NCBI RefSeq assembly: GCF_963664415.1 | Contig: NZ_OY761441.1 | Span: 124,001-188,000, forward strand | From: an uncultured Desulfobacter sp. | GTDB taxonomy: Bacteria; Desulfobacterota; Desulfobacteria; Desulfobacterales; Desulfobacteraceae | Reading direction: 5' to 3' | Length of the DNA: 64,000 nucleotides | Part shown: positions 44,535 through 52,928 of the stretch, piece after piece | How the letters are laid out: each line of letters opens with the position of its first letter | How positions within the stretch are numbered: position 1 is the first letter of the stretch | Position numbers and translations under genes: made by a program | The notes under the pieces: model-generated | Databases searched by the model: none | The model's input: the letters and a program-made list of their open reading frames with translations, nothing else | Told to the model about the DNA's origin: nothing

Positions 44535-44658
44535 TATCAGTGAAAAAATAAACGTTTTGATAAATTTTGGTCTCAGGCATGGATATTCTTTCCCAATTTC
44601 AATTTGTTCTACAAATATTTAGCATACCAGGCTGGGTACGTCTATTCTGATGATTCAA

Positions 44659-44999
44659 TCAAAGAGATATAGTCATCCTACATAGAGTTACATTAAAAAT
44701 TGGTATGGTTACTTGAATGTTTTTGAAATGACGACAAGTAATCCATCTCCTGGGATATAAGTGATATTTATTTTGAACAAAGAGATAGGTATCATTCCAT
44801 GGCGCCCAGTCGCCTGCAATGGTGTGCAGTTGACCCAGTTCATCATCAATAACCGTCATTGCCTGATCCATGCTCTGAAGGATGTCTTTCCTTTCAAGTT
44901 TTCGATCAGGCTCTATTTTTAGAAAGTCACTTACAATTTTAGCGTGTTCATTGTTGGGGTAGAATTCGCGCCAAAGATTTATGTGCTGAATATTATGGT
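44659..44999 (-). pseudogene. Remnant of a CHASE4-type sensor protein
   Basis: Minus-strand codons read RKDILQSMDQAMTVIDDELG, then QLHTIAGDWAPWNDTYLFVQ, the start of a CHASE4 extracellular sensor domain (DWA-W-DDTY-FV pattern). The sequence degenerates after YPRRW. Upstream the frame runs into LWREFYPNNEHAKIVSDFLK, apparently from a different gene. No membrane helix, GGDEF or kinase part remains. Confidence 0.55.
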
Positions 45000-45116
45000 G
45001 ACATAATGCTTGTACTCAGTGGGTAAAATATATCGCATCTTACACTGTAAAACAAACGCCTTTCCATTGCAGGTCAGTTATTGACAGGATTTTGATAGTA
45101 ATGATACATGTAAAAT

Positions 45117-45854
45117 ATGCAGAAGTTTTTAATTAATAAAGAGGCGCTAAGCGCAGATAAGGCTGCTATTCATGGCCAGGATGCAAAACACATATGCAAA
45201 GTCCTAAGGCTTAAACCCCAAGATACCATTTCCATGACCGATGGCCATGGAAATGACTATACGGGCTGTATTGATAAGGCCTCTTTTGAATGTGTTGAAA
45301 TTTCAATTTTAAGTGAGAAAAAAAGCCTCACGGAATCAAATCTCGATCTGACATTATGTACGGCCATGCTCAAACACAACAAGATGGATGGGATCATCAA
45401 GCAGATTACCCAGCTTGGGGTTACCCGTTGGATTCCTTTTTATTGTAAAAGATCCATTCCATTGTCAGGTCAAAAAAAGGAACAAAAACAGATCGAGCGA
45501 TGGCAGACCATTGCCAGAGAATCTTTAAAGCAGTGCCGACGATCCTGTCTTGTAGACATTATGCCGCCTATGGATTTTGAACAGGTTCTGCTCTTTTCAA
45601 AAGCGTGTTCACACAAATTTGCCTTTTGGGAAGCCTCGGAGCGACCGCTTACCGGAGTGCTTCCCAAAGAAAATAATAAAGCGGTTGTGCTAATCGGACC
45701 CGAGGGTGGGTTTGAAGAAGAGGAAATTAGACTTGCCGTTGAATCCGGATTTATCAGTTACTCCCTTGGACCCAGAATTTTAAGAGCTGAAACAGCCGCT
45801 GTATCAGCCTGCGGGCTAATTCAGTATCTGCTGGGTGATATGGGTGGGCGTTGA
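45117..45854 (+). CDS. rsmE: 16S rRNA m3U1498 methyltransferase RsmE
   Basis: 245 residues. A SPOUT-class methyltransferase with an N-terminal PUA-like domain (DAKHICKVLRLKPQDTISMT) and a C-terminal knotted SAM domain. The knot motifs are ITQLGVTRWIPFYCKRS, VVLIGPEGGFEEEEI and YSLGPRILRAETAAVSA, all standard for RsmE. It modifies U1498 in helix 44 of the 30S subunit. It lies upstream of tRNA-Phe, which has its own promoter. Confidence 0.92.
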   Translation: MQKFLINKEALSADKAAIHGQDAKHICKVLRLKPQDTISMTDGHGNDYTGCIDKASFECVEISILSEKKSLTESNLDLTLCTAMLKHNKMDGIIKQITQLGVTRWIPFYCKRSIPLSGQKKEQKQIERWQTIARESLKQCRRSCLVDIMPPMDFEQVLLFSKACSHKFAFWEASERPLTGVLPKENNKAVVLIGPEGGFEEEEIRLAVESGFISYSLGPRILRAETAAVSACGLIQYLLGDMGGR

Positions 45855-45889
45855 AAAATATTATTCTTAATGCGGTTCTAATTTTTTCC

Positions 45890-45918
45890 TTGACTTGAAC
45901 CGTTAAAGAACATATATA
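45890..45918 (+). promoter_or_regulatory. Sigma-70-type promoter of tRNA-Phe
   Basis: TTGACT at 45890, a 17-base spacer, then TATATA at 45913. It ends 19 bases before the mature tRNA. Confidence 0.6.
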
Positions 45919-45937
45919 AGCTGACGTTGTTTGACTT

Positions 45938-46013
45938 GCCCAGGTAGCTCAGTCGGTAGAGCAGGGGACTGAAAATCCCCGTGTCAGCAGTTCAATTCTG
46001 TTCCTGGGCACCA
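45938..46013 (+). tRNA. tRNA-Phe (GAA)
   Basis: A 76-base cloverleaf including an encoded CCA. The acceptor stem GCCCAGG pairs with CCTGGGC. The anticodon stem GGGGA/TCCCC encloses the loop CTGAAAA with anticodon GAA. The T arm carries GTTCAAT. Followed by a terminator eight bases on. Confidence 0.96.
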
Positions 46014-46020
46014 CGATTAT

Positions 46021-46054
46021 AAAAGCCTTCAGTGAAGATCACTGAAGGCTTTTT
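46021..46054 (+). terminator. Rho-independent terminator after tRNA-Phe
   Basis: Stem AAAGCCTTCAGTGA with TCACTGAAGGCTTT around AGA, followed by a T run. The AAAA on the other side means it may also serve the converging MFS gene. Confidence 0.85.
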
Positions 46055-46081
46055 TGCTTTTGGGGTCGGTTTCATGCCCCC

Positions 46082-47254
46082 TTAGACCGCATTTAAAGTG
46101 TTGTCATAATCCCACAAGAAGACGGTCACGGCAATGCCGCCCAAAAGGATTAATATGCTACCAACGATAAAGACGTAGGAGACGCCCATCCAATCAAGGA
46201 TAAGTCCGGAAAGAATGGGGGAAACGATGAACCCCAGCCCCCAGGCGGCATCGTTAAGGCTCATAATAGATGCCATCCCCATGGTCTGTCCCAGTCGGCC
46301 GGTAATGACCAGACCGCCTGGCAAAGACAGTCCGTTGGCCATTCCCATCAGTATATTGAGTATCAGAATCGGGATAAATCCGTGAAAAAAAGGCATTCCT
46401 ATAACAGTTATGCCGCAAGCAAAGGTGCCGATGATGATCAGGTGCTTGGGATTGATCCGGTCGGCAAGCCCTCCGCTTATGCGTTGGAGAAAGGCAATTA
46501 AAAAGATGTTCATGGTCAAAATGATGCCGACCTGTGAACTGGATAGATTGATCTTCATGGCTAAAATGGGCAGAAAGGTATACACGGATCCCTGTCCCGA
46601 AGCGGCAAAAAACCGCATAATGAGGATCCCGAAAGCTGTTTTGTGGGTGATTATTTTTCTGATAGGGTATGGTTCGGGCCGCTTTATATCACTCAGGTGT
46701 GTTTTGTCCGCAGGGATGAAAACCGCCACCACCAGAGAAGTCAGCAGAGCCAGGCCCCCCATGATGTAAAAAGCGGCGTTAAGTCCCAGGGTATCTCGGA
46801 TCATGCCGCCCATGGCCGGGCCAAAGCCAAGGCCAATCATAATGGCCATGTTCAATGTTCCCATGTAGAGCCCAAGTTTTCGGGGCGGCGCAATGTCTGC
46901 TGTCAGTGCCATGGCCACCGGCACCACCAGAAGTGAGGCCATTCCGTGAAGCAGTCTGATCAGAATTAGAGTTTCGGCATTTTTCGGCAGTACATAAAAA
47001 ATAGAGAGAACCGCATAGATCAAAAGACCGGATGCAATGAATCGTTTTCTGCCCCATTTATCTGATATTGACCCGCTAAAGGGGCTTAAAAGGGTTCTGG
47101 AAACATTAAAGCTGGCAACAATGAGCCCAACCAAAAATCCACCGGCCCCAAGTTCTACTGCGTAAACCGGAATCAAGGGCCAAATGATACCAAGTCCCAT
47201 CATCGCTACCCCCACGGCAACAGACAGAATAAAAAGAATAGCGGATTTGTTCAT
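46082..47254 (-). CDS. MFS transporter
   Basis: 390 residues with twelve hydrophobic segments. The loop 2-3 signature of the major facilitator superfamily is SGSISDKWGRKRFIASGLL, and a related GGLADRINPKHLIIIG follows in the second half. The N-terminal helix is SAILFILSVAVGVAMMGLGI. It fits the multidrug/sugar-efflux type of 12-TM antiporter; the substrate cannot be assigned. Monocistronic, converging on tRNA-Phe, and divergent from the thioesterase gene. Confidence 0.88.
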   Translation of the reverse strand: MNKSAILFILSVAVGVAMMGLGIIWPLIPVYAVELGAGGFLVGLIVASFNVSRTLLSPFSGSISDKWGRKRFIASGLLIYAVLSIFYVLPKNAETLILIRLLHGMASLLVVPVAMALTADIAPPRKLGLYMGTLNMAIMIGLGFGPAMGGMIRDTLGLNAAFYIMGGLALLTSLVVAVFIPADKTHLSDIKRPEPYPIRKIITHKTAFGILIMRFFAASGQGSVYTFLPILAMKINLSSSQVGIILTMNIFLIAFLQRISGGLADRINPKHLIIIGTFACGITVIGMPFFHGFIPILILNILMGMANGLSLPGGLVITGRLGQTMGMASIMSLNDAAWGLGFIVSPILSGLILDWMGVSYVFIVGSILILLGGIAVTVFLWDYDNTLNAV

Positions 47255-47445
47255 TCGGGATTTTCCATGGACCAGTTAAATTTATGCAGGATAAGTCATA
47301 AATTTCAAGTTGGCAATACCGTTTTAGCAGCAGCGGTTTTGCCCAGGTTCATACATTTTGTAATCGTTTATCTCGACTTGACACGCAAAAGCCAAATCCC
47401 TATCATCCTTTGATTTTGGATTGGCATTAACATGGGAATAGACAT

Positions 47446-47841
47446 ATGAAAAAGTATCCTTTTTTAGAAGAAGTCGGCCTTGAAGTCATTTATGCAAAAG
47501 ACGGTGAATCAGAACTGGAAGTTAATTTAGCAGAAAAACACACGACTTCCTGGGGATCCATGCACGGTGGTGTGACAATGACGTTATTGGATGTCTGTAT
47601 GTCACGTGCGGCACGGTCATCAGATCCGGAAGAGAGCGGCGCTGCAACAATTGAAATGAAAGTCAGTTTTTTTCAACCCGGGGGGCAGATCGGGCAACGC
47701 GTGACCGGGAAAGGTCGGCTTTTGCATAATTCAGGCCGGATGTTCTTTTGTGAAGGAGAGGTCTGGAATGGCGAAAAATTGGTTGCCAAGGCTTTGGGTA
47801 CTTTTAAAGTTTTTCATAGCGTCAAAACCAAAACTGCATAA
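47446..47841 (+). CDS. PaaI-family hotdog-fold thioesterase
   Basis: 131 residues, one hotdog domain. The conserved SWGSMHGGVTMTLLDVCMS carries the HGG motif and the catalytic Asp of the PaaI family, followed by the strand TIEMKVSFFQPG. Such enzymes hydrolyse acyl-CoA thioesters, often aromatic or medium-chain. It lies 40 bases before a PPC-domain gene in the same direction. Confidence 0.88.
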   Translation: MKKYPFLEEVGLEVIYAKDGESELEVNLAEKHTTSWGSMHGGVTMTLLDVCMSRAARSSDPEESGAATIEMKVSFFQPGGQIGQRVTGKGRLLHNSGRMFFCEGEVWNGEKLVAKALGTFKVFHSVKTKTA

Positions 47842-47881
47842 TTTTTTTGGGACTTTTTTAAAAAATAAAGGCATATACCAC

Positions 47882-48325
47882 ATGAAATATTCACAGGCAA
47901 AGCAAGGAAGAATTTACATCATTCGTCTTGAGGACGGAGATATCATACACGAGGAACTTGAAAAGTTTGCCAAGGAAAAAGCAATAACAGCAGCGGCTTT
48001 AACCATAATCGGGGGTGCGGATAAAGAAAGTAAGCTGATTGTAGGGCCGGAGCATGGACGGACCGAGACGATTATACCAATGGAACATATTCTCAATAAT
48101 GTGAATGAAATAGTGGGGACAGGTACAATCTTTCCCAACGAGAGCGGGGAAGCCAAATTACACATGCACATTGCCTGTGGCAGAGAGGAATCAACTGTAA
48201 CCGGATGTGTGCGTAACGGTGTCCGCACATGGCATATACTGGAGGTTATTTTATTTGAATTGGTTGAGACCACTGCTGTACGTGTATTTGATCCAACCAC
48301 AGGATTTGAATTGCTTAATCCATAA
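47882..48325 (+). CDS. PPC/DUF296-domain protein
   Basis: 147 residues from ATG 47882; longer readings overlap the thioesterase. A single PPC domain: RIYIIRLEDGDIIHEELEKF at the start, then ALTIIGGADKESKL, HMHIACGREESTVTGCVRNG and ILEVILFELV. In plants this domain follows AT-hooks. Bacterial stand-alone versions form trimers, and their role is unresolved. Cytoplasmic. Possibly co-transcribed with the thioesterase. Confidence 0.85.
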   Translation: MKYSQAKQGRIYIIRLEDGDIIHEELEKFAKEKAITAAALTIIGGADKESKLIVGPEHGRTETIIPMEHILNNVNEIVGTGTIFPNESGEAKLHMHIACGREESTVTGCVRNGVRTWHILEVILFELVETTAVRVFDPTTGFELLNP

Positions 48326-48360
48326 AGATCTTTAAATACCCCACAATGGCAAGCAACCGC

Positions 48361-48549
48361 CTATTTTTTCAACACAGGGGATTGGTATTCTATCCAAACC
48401 CCTGTATTCTGTCGACGGTCACTGCCACTTCTGCAATCTGGACAAAACCGTTTTTCAATTCCTGTATAATTTAATGGATTGAGGCGGCGACGATCTATGC
48501 CGGAACGTCTTTCTATCTGGTCGCGACGCTCTGTTTCTTTTTTTATCAT
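48361..48549 (-). CDS. Small basic protein with RRxGxDRR repeats
   Basis: 62 residues from ATG 48549, with GGAGAGGG upstream. Arg-rich throughout: RRDQIERRSGIDRRR near the start and RSGSDRRQ near the end. A CPDC pair lies between them, perhaps a metal site. Short proteins with RRxGxDRR elements are common in deltaproteobacteria and unexplained. The RRSGIDRR element occurs twice in variant form. Confidence 0.6.
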   Translation of the reverse strand: MIKKETERRDQIERRSGIDRRRLNPLNYTGIEKRFCPDCRSGSDRRQNTGVWIEYQSPVLKK

Positions 48550-48771
48550 GGTACCCTCTCCTTTGACTTTACGGATTTTTGTGAGGATAGGGAAATTATA
48601 ATAGTTCGAATTAATCCTGTCAAACAAATAGACTTTGTTGGAATAAAGTCTGTTTAGACACCGTTAAAACAAATAAATGATTTGCTCATTTGGTACCTGC
48701 ATTGTAAGTTGAAGGCAGTATTCAATCAAATACATATAGTATCGATATTATCCGTGCCTAAAATTATACAA

Positions 48772-48779
48772 GAAAAAAC
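48772..48779. repeat. Target-site duplication of the IS66 element, left copy
   Basis: GAAAAAAC, repeated exactly at 50461-50468 on the other side of the element. An 8-bp duplication is the IS66 standard. Confidence 0.9.
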
Positions 48780-50460
48780 GTAACTACTCACCCCCATAAA
48801 AAAATGTCAAAAAACTAAAAAAAAGCTTGACAGGTTTTTGGGAGGTATTTTTTTGAAAAATCAAATTACATCAAAATATCCTCGTGCTACATAATAATGT
48901 GGCATGCATTTGACAATCACAAAAATTTAATGAAATTTTATCCGATTCGTTGAGAAAATGGATTGTAGGGCAACTCAGGAGGTCAAAAAAAGCTGTGTTA
49001 TAATACAAGCATGGCAACGATGAACAAAACCAGTGTTCGAGAAGAAGTCGATCGTGTGAAGCAAGAGTTTGAGCAACTGAGCTTGGCAGGCAAGGTAACT
49101 CCTGAGGTAAAGGTGTTAATGAATAGCATGCTTCTCGTTGTGGAATTGATCCTGTCTGTTTTTCTCGAAAAGCAAACTCGCAAAAACAGCAAAAATTCAA
49201 GTTTGCCTTCTTCTCAAACGGACAGAGATGAAACTGCCAAACCGACTTCTACCGGCAAGGGAAAGGGCAAAAAAGTCAGTGGTGAAATCAGTAACACCCG
49301 TGTTAACGAAACTGTCACCATTGCCAAAGCTGAAACCTGTGATGTCTGCGGCACACCTTTGGATCAAACTCCTTGCCAGGGGCTCGAACGGCGGACAAAG
49401 ATAGACATCGTTTTTGAAAAAGTTGTAGAGCACATTGATGCCGAGATAAAGGAATGTCCCAACTGCAAGGCGACGGCAAAAGGGCATTTTCCCGAAGACA
49501 TGCCCGGAAGTTTACAGTACGGCAATGGACTCAAAGCTTTTGCCATTCATTTGATAATCAGTCAAATGGTTGCTCTCAATCGGGTTCAGAAACAGATATC
49601 TGCCATGATCGGCACTGTTATCTCCGAGGCAACTTTGCTCAAGTTTGTATGGAGGCTTTATCAATCTCTTGAGGAATGGGAGACAAAATCCATTGAAAGT
49701 ATCCTTCATGCCCCTTCCATTCATGTGGATGAGACATCATTCCGGGTGGAAGGTAAAAATCATTGGATTCATGTATATTCTTCAGGAGGAATCACGCTAA
49801 AATTACTTCATCGAAAGCGGGGCAAGGAGGCGATTGTTGATTTGAATATCATTCCCCGCTATGGTGGGGTGATCATCCATGATTGCTGGGCATCATATTT
49901 ATCATATGATCATTGTGGACATGGACTTTGTGGTTCGCACTTATTACGGGAACTGACCTTTATTGTTGATTCCAATCAATACAAGTGGGCCATTAATATG
50001 AAAAAGTTATTGCAGGAGACTTGTCATATTGTGTCCAAGCGAGAGGATAAATGCCTTACCGATAAAGAATATGCAAATTTGCAGAAACGCTACCGCAACA
50101 TTCTTACACGTGGGGATAAAGAATTACCGGAGATTCCGCCAAAGCCAAAAGGTAAGCGTGGAAAGATAGCCAAATCAGATGCTCATAATCTTTGGGAAAG
50201 GCTGAAAAAATATGAAACAGCGGTATTGTTGTTTGCCAGAGAATCGTATGTCCCCTTTACCAACAATCGGGCGGAGCGTGATCTCCGCATGGCAAAGGTG
50301 AAACAGAAAATATCAGGATGTTTTAGGCGCCGGCATTATGCTCATGCCTATTGTCGAATTTCAAGCTATCTGCAAACAATGGCAAGCCAGGGTATCAACC
50401 CGCTTGTGGCTATTCAGATGGCTTTGACAGGTAAACTTACAGATATGGGTGAGTAGTTAC
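48780..50460 (+). mobile_element. IS66-family insertion sequence (single-ORF, ISBst12-like)
   Basis: 1681 bases, bounded by terminal inverted repeats starting GTAACTACTCACCC (48780-48793; matching complement at 50447-50460) and flanked by the perfect 8-bp direct repeat GAAAAAAC. The GTAA termini and 8-bp duplication are typical of IS66. Only the large transposase is present, without the small TnpA and TnpB genes of classical IS66, as in the ISBst12 group. The match of termini and duplication suggests recent, intact insertion. It sits 78 bases upstream of a histidine kinase remnant. Confidence 0.92.
49011..50456 (+). CDS. IS66-family transposase (TnpC type)
   Basis: 481 residues. An N-terminal leucine-zipper-like helix is followed by a zinc-finger region (CDVCGTPLDQ, then CPNCKATAKGHFP). 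The DDE catalytic residues lie in SIHVDETSFRVEG (first Asp), GVIIHDCWASYL (second Asp) and PFTNNRAERDLRMAKVKQK (Glu), and the C-terminal RRRHYAHAYCRISSYLQTM motif is standard. The stop codon lies within the right terminal repeat. Complete and probably active. Confidence 0.93.
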   Translation: MATMNKTSVREEVDRVKQEFEQLSLAGKVTPEVKVLMNSMLLVVELILSVFLEKQTRKNSKNSSLPSSQTDRDETAKPTSTGKGKGKKVSGEISNTRVNETVTIAKAETCDVCGTPLDQTPCQGLERRTKIDIVFEKVVEHIDAEIKECPNCKATAKGHFPEDMPGSLQYGNGLKAFAIHLIISQMVALNRVQKQISAMIGTVISEATLLKFVWRLYQSLEEWETKSIESILHAPSIHVDETSFRVEGKNHWIHVYSSGGITLKLLHRKRGKEAIVDLNIIPRYGGVIIHDCWASYLSYDHCGHGLCGSHLLRELTFIVDSNQYKWAINMKKLLQETCHIVSKREDKCLTDKEYANLQKRYRNILTRGDKELPEIPPKPKGKRGKIAKSDAHNLWERLKKYETAVLLFARESYVPFTNNRAERDLRMAKVKQKISGCFRRRHYAHAYCRISSYLQTMASQGINPLVAIQMALTGKLTDMGE

Positions 50461-50468
50461 GAAAAAAC
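50447..50468. repeat. Right terminal repeat and target duplication of the IS66 element
   Basis: GGGTGAGTAGTTAC (50447-50460) is the complement of the left end, followed by GAAAAAAC (50461-50468). Confidence 0.9.
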
Positions 50469-50537
50469 ATATAAAGTCTTCGTATCAATACTGTTTGGTA
50501 TGATCGGTTTTTTTTACTGGTTTTTGGACAGTATTTT

Positions 50538-50800
50538 GCGACGGTTTATGGCATCATGAAACAAAATCAAGGATTCATCAATGGCTGATAACTGATGTGA
50601 TCATGCCAAAGATGAACGGACTTGATTTGTACCGGGAGATAACGTCCATATACCCGAAGATAAAATCTCTTTTTATGTCGGGGTATCCGGCCGATGTTAT
50701 TGCGCATCACGGCATCTTGCACCAAGGCCTTTATTTCATAAACAAACCGTTTACGATTAAAGATCTTTCCGTTAAGATTCGCAATATTTTGGACTCGTAG
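50538..50800 (+). pseudogene. Remnant of a hybrid histidine kinase
   Basis: The frame from 50538 reads ATVYGIMKQNQGFIN, the G2-box helix of a HATPase domain (compare LATVYGIVKQNQGFIN). It stops and is followed one frame over by LITDVIMPKMNGLDLYREIT, the phospho-acceptor strand of a receiver. From there the receiver runs intact (MSGYPADVIAHHG, FINKPFTIKDLSVKIR) to the stop at 50800. About 100 residues between the two are deleted, and the kinase core upstream is missing. Confidence 0.7.
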
Positions 50801-50811
50801 ATAATTTATAC

Positions 50812-50860
50812 CAAAGCCTGAAAGATCTGAGCAACTTATCCAGTCTTTCAGGCAATATAA
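50812..50860 (-). repeat. Dispersed repeat, copy 5 (5' hairpin only)
   Basis: On minus: TGAAAGACTGGATAAGTTGC and AGATCTTTCAGGCTTTG, matching GAAAGCCTGGGTAAGTTACT and AGATCTTTCAAACTTTG of copy 4a. The GC-rich half is absent. Confidence 0.55.
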
Positions 50861-50904
50861 AAAAGGTGCGCCAATGCAGCACATACTGCATTGGCGCACC
50901 TTTT
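50861..50904 (-). terminator. Rho-independent terminator of nhaB
   Basis: A 19-bp stem (AAAAGGTGCGCCAATGCAG with CTGCATTGGCGCACCTTTT) and a six-base loop. On the minus strand it is followed by TTATAT after a T run. It lies 38 bases past the nhaB stop. Confidence 0.88.
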
Positions 50905-50942
50905 CGATTTTATCTGTCTTTATCTTATAATACGTGTGCGTA

Positions 50943-52553
50943 TTATAAAAATAGATAGCAGGCAATAAGGCCTGTTATTGACATGGTGATGGTGTATGGC
51001 AATGCAAGCCAAACCATCCGGCCATAGGACAGTCTGATGACTGGTGCCAGGGCTGAGGTCAGTAAGAAAAGAAATGCGGCCTGACCATTAGGTGTCGCTA
51101 CACTTGGAATGTTGGTTCCGGTATTAATTGCAACGGCCAGGTGGTCAAAATGTTTGATAATATCACTTGCTTTGGCAGCCGCTTCTGCAGGCAATGAAGC
51201 CAATACATCAGCACGAACAAGGTGGGGGTCGGTCAGTTTGGCCATCAGTTCCTGTCCGGTCATGCCGATATGGGGTATCTGACCCAGCATATTGACAAAA
51301 TGCATCTTTGTTTCCGTAATATATACGGTGGCTACAAATACGTTGTCAGAGATCGCGGATAATAAACCGTTTGCAATGTAGTATGCTCCAAGCTGCAGAT
51401 GACCGTGAAGACTAAGTACGTAATGCATAATAGGGTGGAAAAGGTGTTGTTCGTGAATTACCGCAACAATGGAGAAAAAGACAACTAACAGCGCCGTAAA
51501 CGGCAGGGCTTCAGTAAACGCGTGTCCAAATTGGTGTTCGTCGGTAATCCCGTTGAAGGAGGTCAGCAAGATGATAACGGAGAGTCCGATCAGACCTACC
51601 GCGGCAAGATGGAAGGCAAGTGCAAGAATCAGCCAGATACCGCCTATGGCCTGAATAACAAGTCTGGCCTTGAGTTTGGTTCCTCCTTGTTCTTCCATCT
51701 TAACTGCGGTTTCCAGCAGATGGGAACGAATGTTGCCGGGCATTTCAATGCCATAGCCGAACCAATGCATTTTCTCCAGTCCATAACAGGTTCCAAGCCC
51801 GACAAAGAGGACGGGGATGGAGACCGGTGCAACTTCCAGAAAAAACTCAACAAAGTGCCAGCCCATCTGACTGCCGATCAGCAGGTTCTGGGGTTCACCA
51901 ACCAGGGTACAGACACCACCCAGAGCCGTACCCACGGCACCGTGCATCATGAGGTTACGCAAGAACCCACGAAATTGAACCAGGTCGTCTCGTTTTGCTT
52001 CCTGGCATGATTTATCGTCGGTGAGATCATGTTCGCAGGAGCTATCTTTTCCTGAGGCATAACGGTGGTACACATTGTAGAAACCATAGGCAACCGCTAT
52101 AATTACCGCTGTAACGGTTAACGCATCAAGAAACGCAGACAGAAATGCGCCGGCAAAACAAAAGAGCAAAGAAATTATAATTTTAGACTTTACCTGCACA
52201 AGTATACGGGTGAAAGTGAACTGTAAAAACTCCTTCATGAAATAGATGCCTGCAACCATGAACATCAGAAGAAGGATGACCTCAAAATTGGCCAGTGCTT
52301 CGTGGTAAACGGTTTCGGGTTTGGCCATCCCCATGATGATGGCTTCAATGGCCAGAAGGCCGCCCGAAGGCAAAGGGTAGCATTTCAGTGCCATGGCCAG
52401 GGTAAAGATAAATTCTCCAATGAGCACCCAGCCCGTAATAAAAGAGCCGGAAGTTACAAGGAGAATAGGGTTGATAATCAGGAACACTATAATGGCAAGC
52501 TTATACCAAATAGGCGCATTCCCTAAAAAATTTTTTACTAAAGCGTTGAACAT
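50943..52553 (-). CDS. nhaB: Na+/H+ antiporter NhaB
   Basis: 536 residues, full length, with about twelve membrane helices. The opening NFLGNAPIWYKLAIIVFLII and the stretches FLSAFLDALTVTAVIIAVAY, MMHGAVGTALGGVCTLVGEP and NTGTNIPSVATPNGQAAFLF are characteristic of NhaB, with the membrane Asp in FLDALT. It exchanges cytoplasmic Na+ for external H+, supporting salt tolerance and pH control. Monocistronic, with its own strong terminator, and divergent from a second, unrelated antiporter at 52929. Confidence 0.92.
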   Translation of the reverse strand: MFNALVKNFLGNAPIWYKLAIIVFLIINPILLVTSGSFITGWVLIGEFIFTLAMALKCYPLPSGGLLAIEAIIMGMAKPETVYHEALANFEVILLLMFMVAGIYFMKEFLQFTFTRILVQVKSKIIISLLFCFAGAFLSAFLDALTVTAVIIAVAYGFYNVYHRYASGKDSSCEHDLTDDKSCQEAKRDDLVQFRGFLRNLMMHGAVGTALGGVCTLVGEPQNLLIGSQMGWHFVEFFLEVAPVSIPVLFVGLGTCYGLEKMHWFGYGIEMPGNIRSHLLETAVKMEEQGGTKLKARLVIQAIGGIWLILALAFHLAAVGLIGLSVIILLTSFNGITDEHQFGHAFTEALPFTALLVVFFSIVAVIHEQHLFHPIMHYVLSLHGHLQLGAYYIANGLLSAISDNVFVATVYITETKMHFVNMLGQIPHIGMTGQELMAKLTDPHLVRADVLASLPAEAAAKASDIIKHFDHLAVAINTGTNIPSVATPNGQAAFLFLLTSALAPVIRLSYGRMVWLALPYTITMSITGLIACYLFL

Positions 52554-52928
52554 GGTCGGATCCTCACAATTAATATTAGAAACAACGGGTTATAAATTAT
52601 ACATTTATTACAAATTATGTTTACTAACACCCTATTTGTAAAAATTCAACATAATATTCAACGCTGTCCTGTTAATCTATGTTTCCACCACCACATCGTA
52701 TGTTTTTGAAGATCCTGCTTTATCGACGGTCATTGCAATTCGATTTATATTGCGTTTTTAAAATGTTAGGCTGGCTTTTTTTTCAGTAAACGCCGGCGAT
52801 ATTCCTCTCTTGTCAAATCACAACAAACCGGATAGATTATACCTTAATATATGAGGCATGTAGTTGTTTTTACGATATATTCACAATATAATATCAAATA
52901 TTGGGGACTTAAGTTGAAAAAAATAGTG
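52554..52928. other. AT-rich divergent promoter region between two antiporter genes
   Basis: No gene, repeat copy or hairpin terminator is seen. It should hold promoters for nhaB (minus) and the second antiporter (plus); one candidate is listed at 52810. Confidence 0.5.
52810..52838 (+). promoter_or_regulatory. Candidate sigma-70 promoter of the second antiporter gene
   Basis: TTGTCA at 52810, a 17-base spacer and TAGATT at 52833, about 90 bases before the gene. The -10 box is a weak match. Confidence 0.3.
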
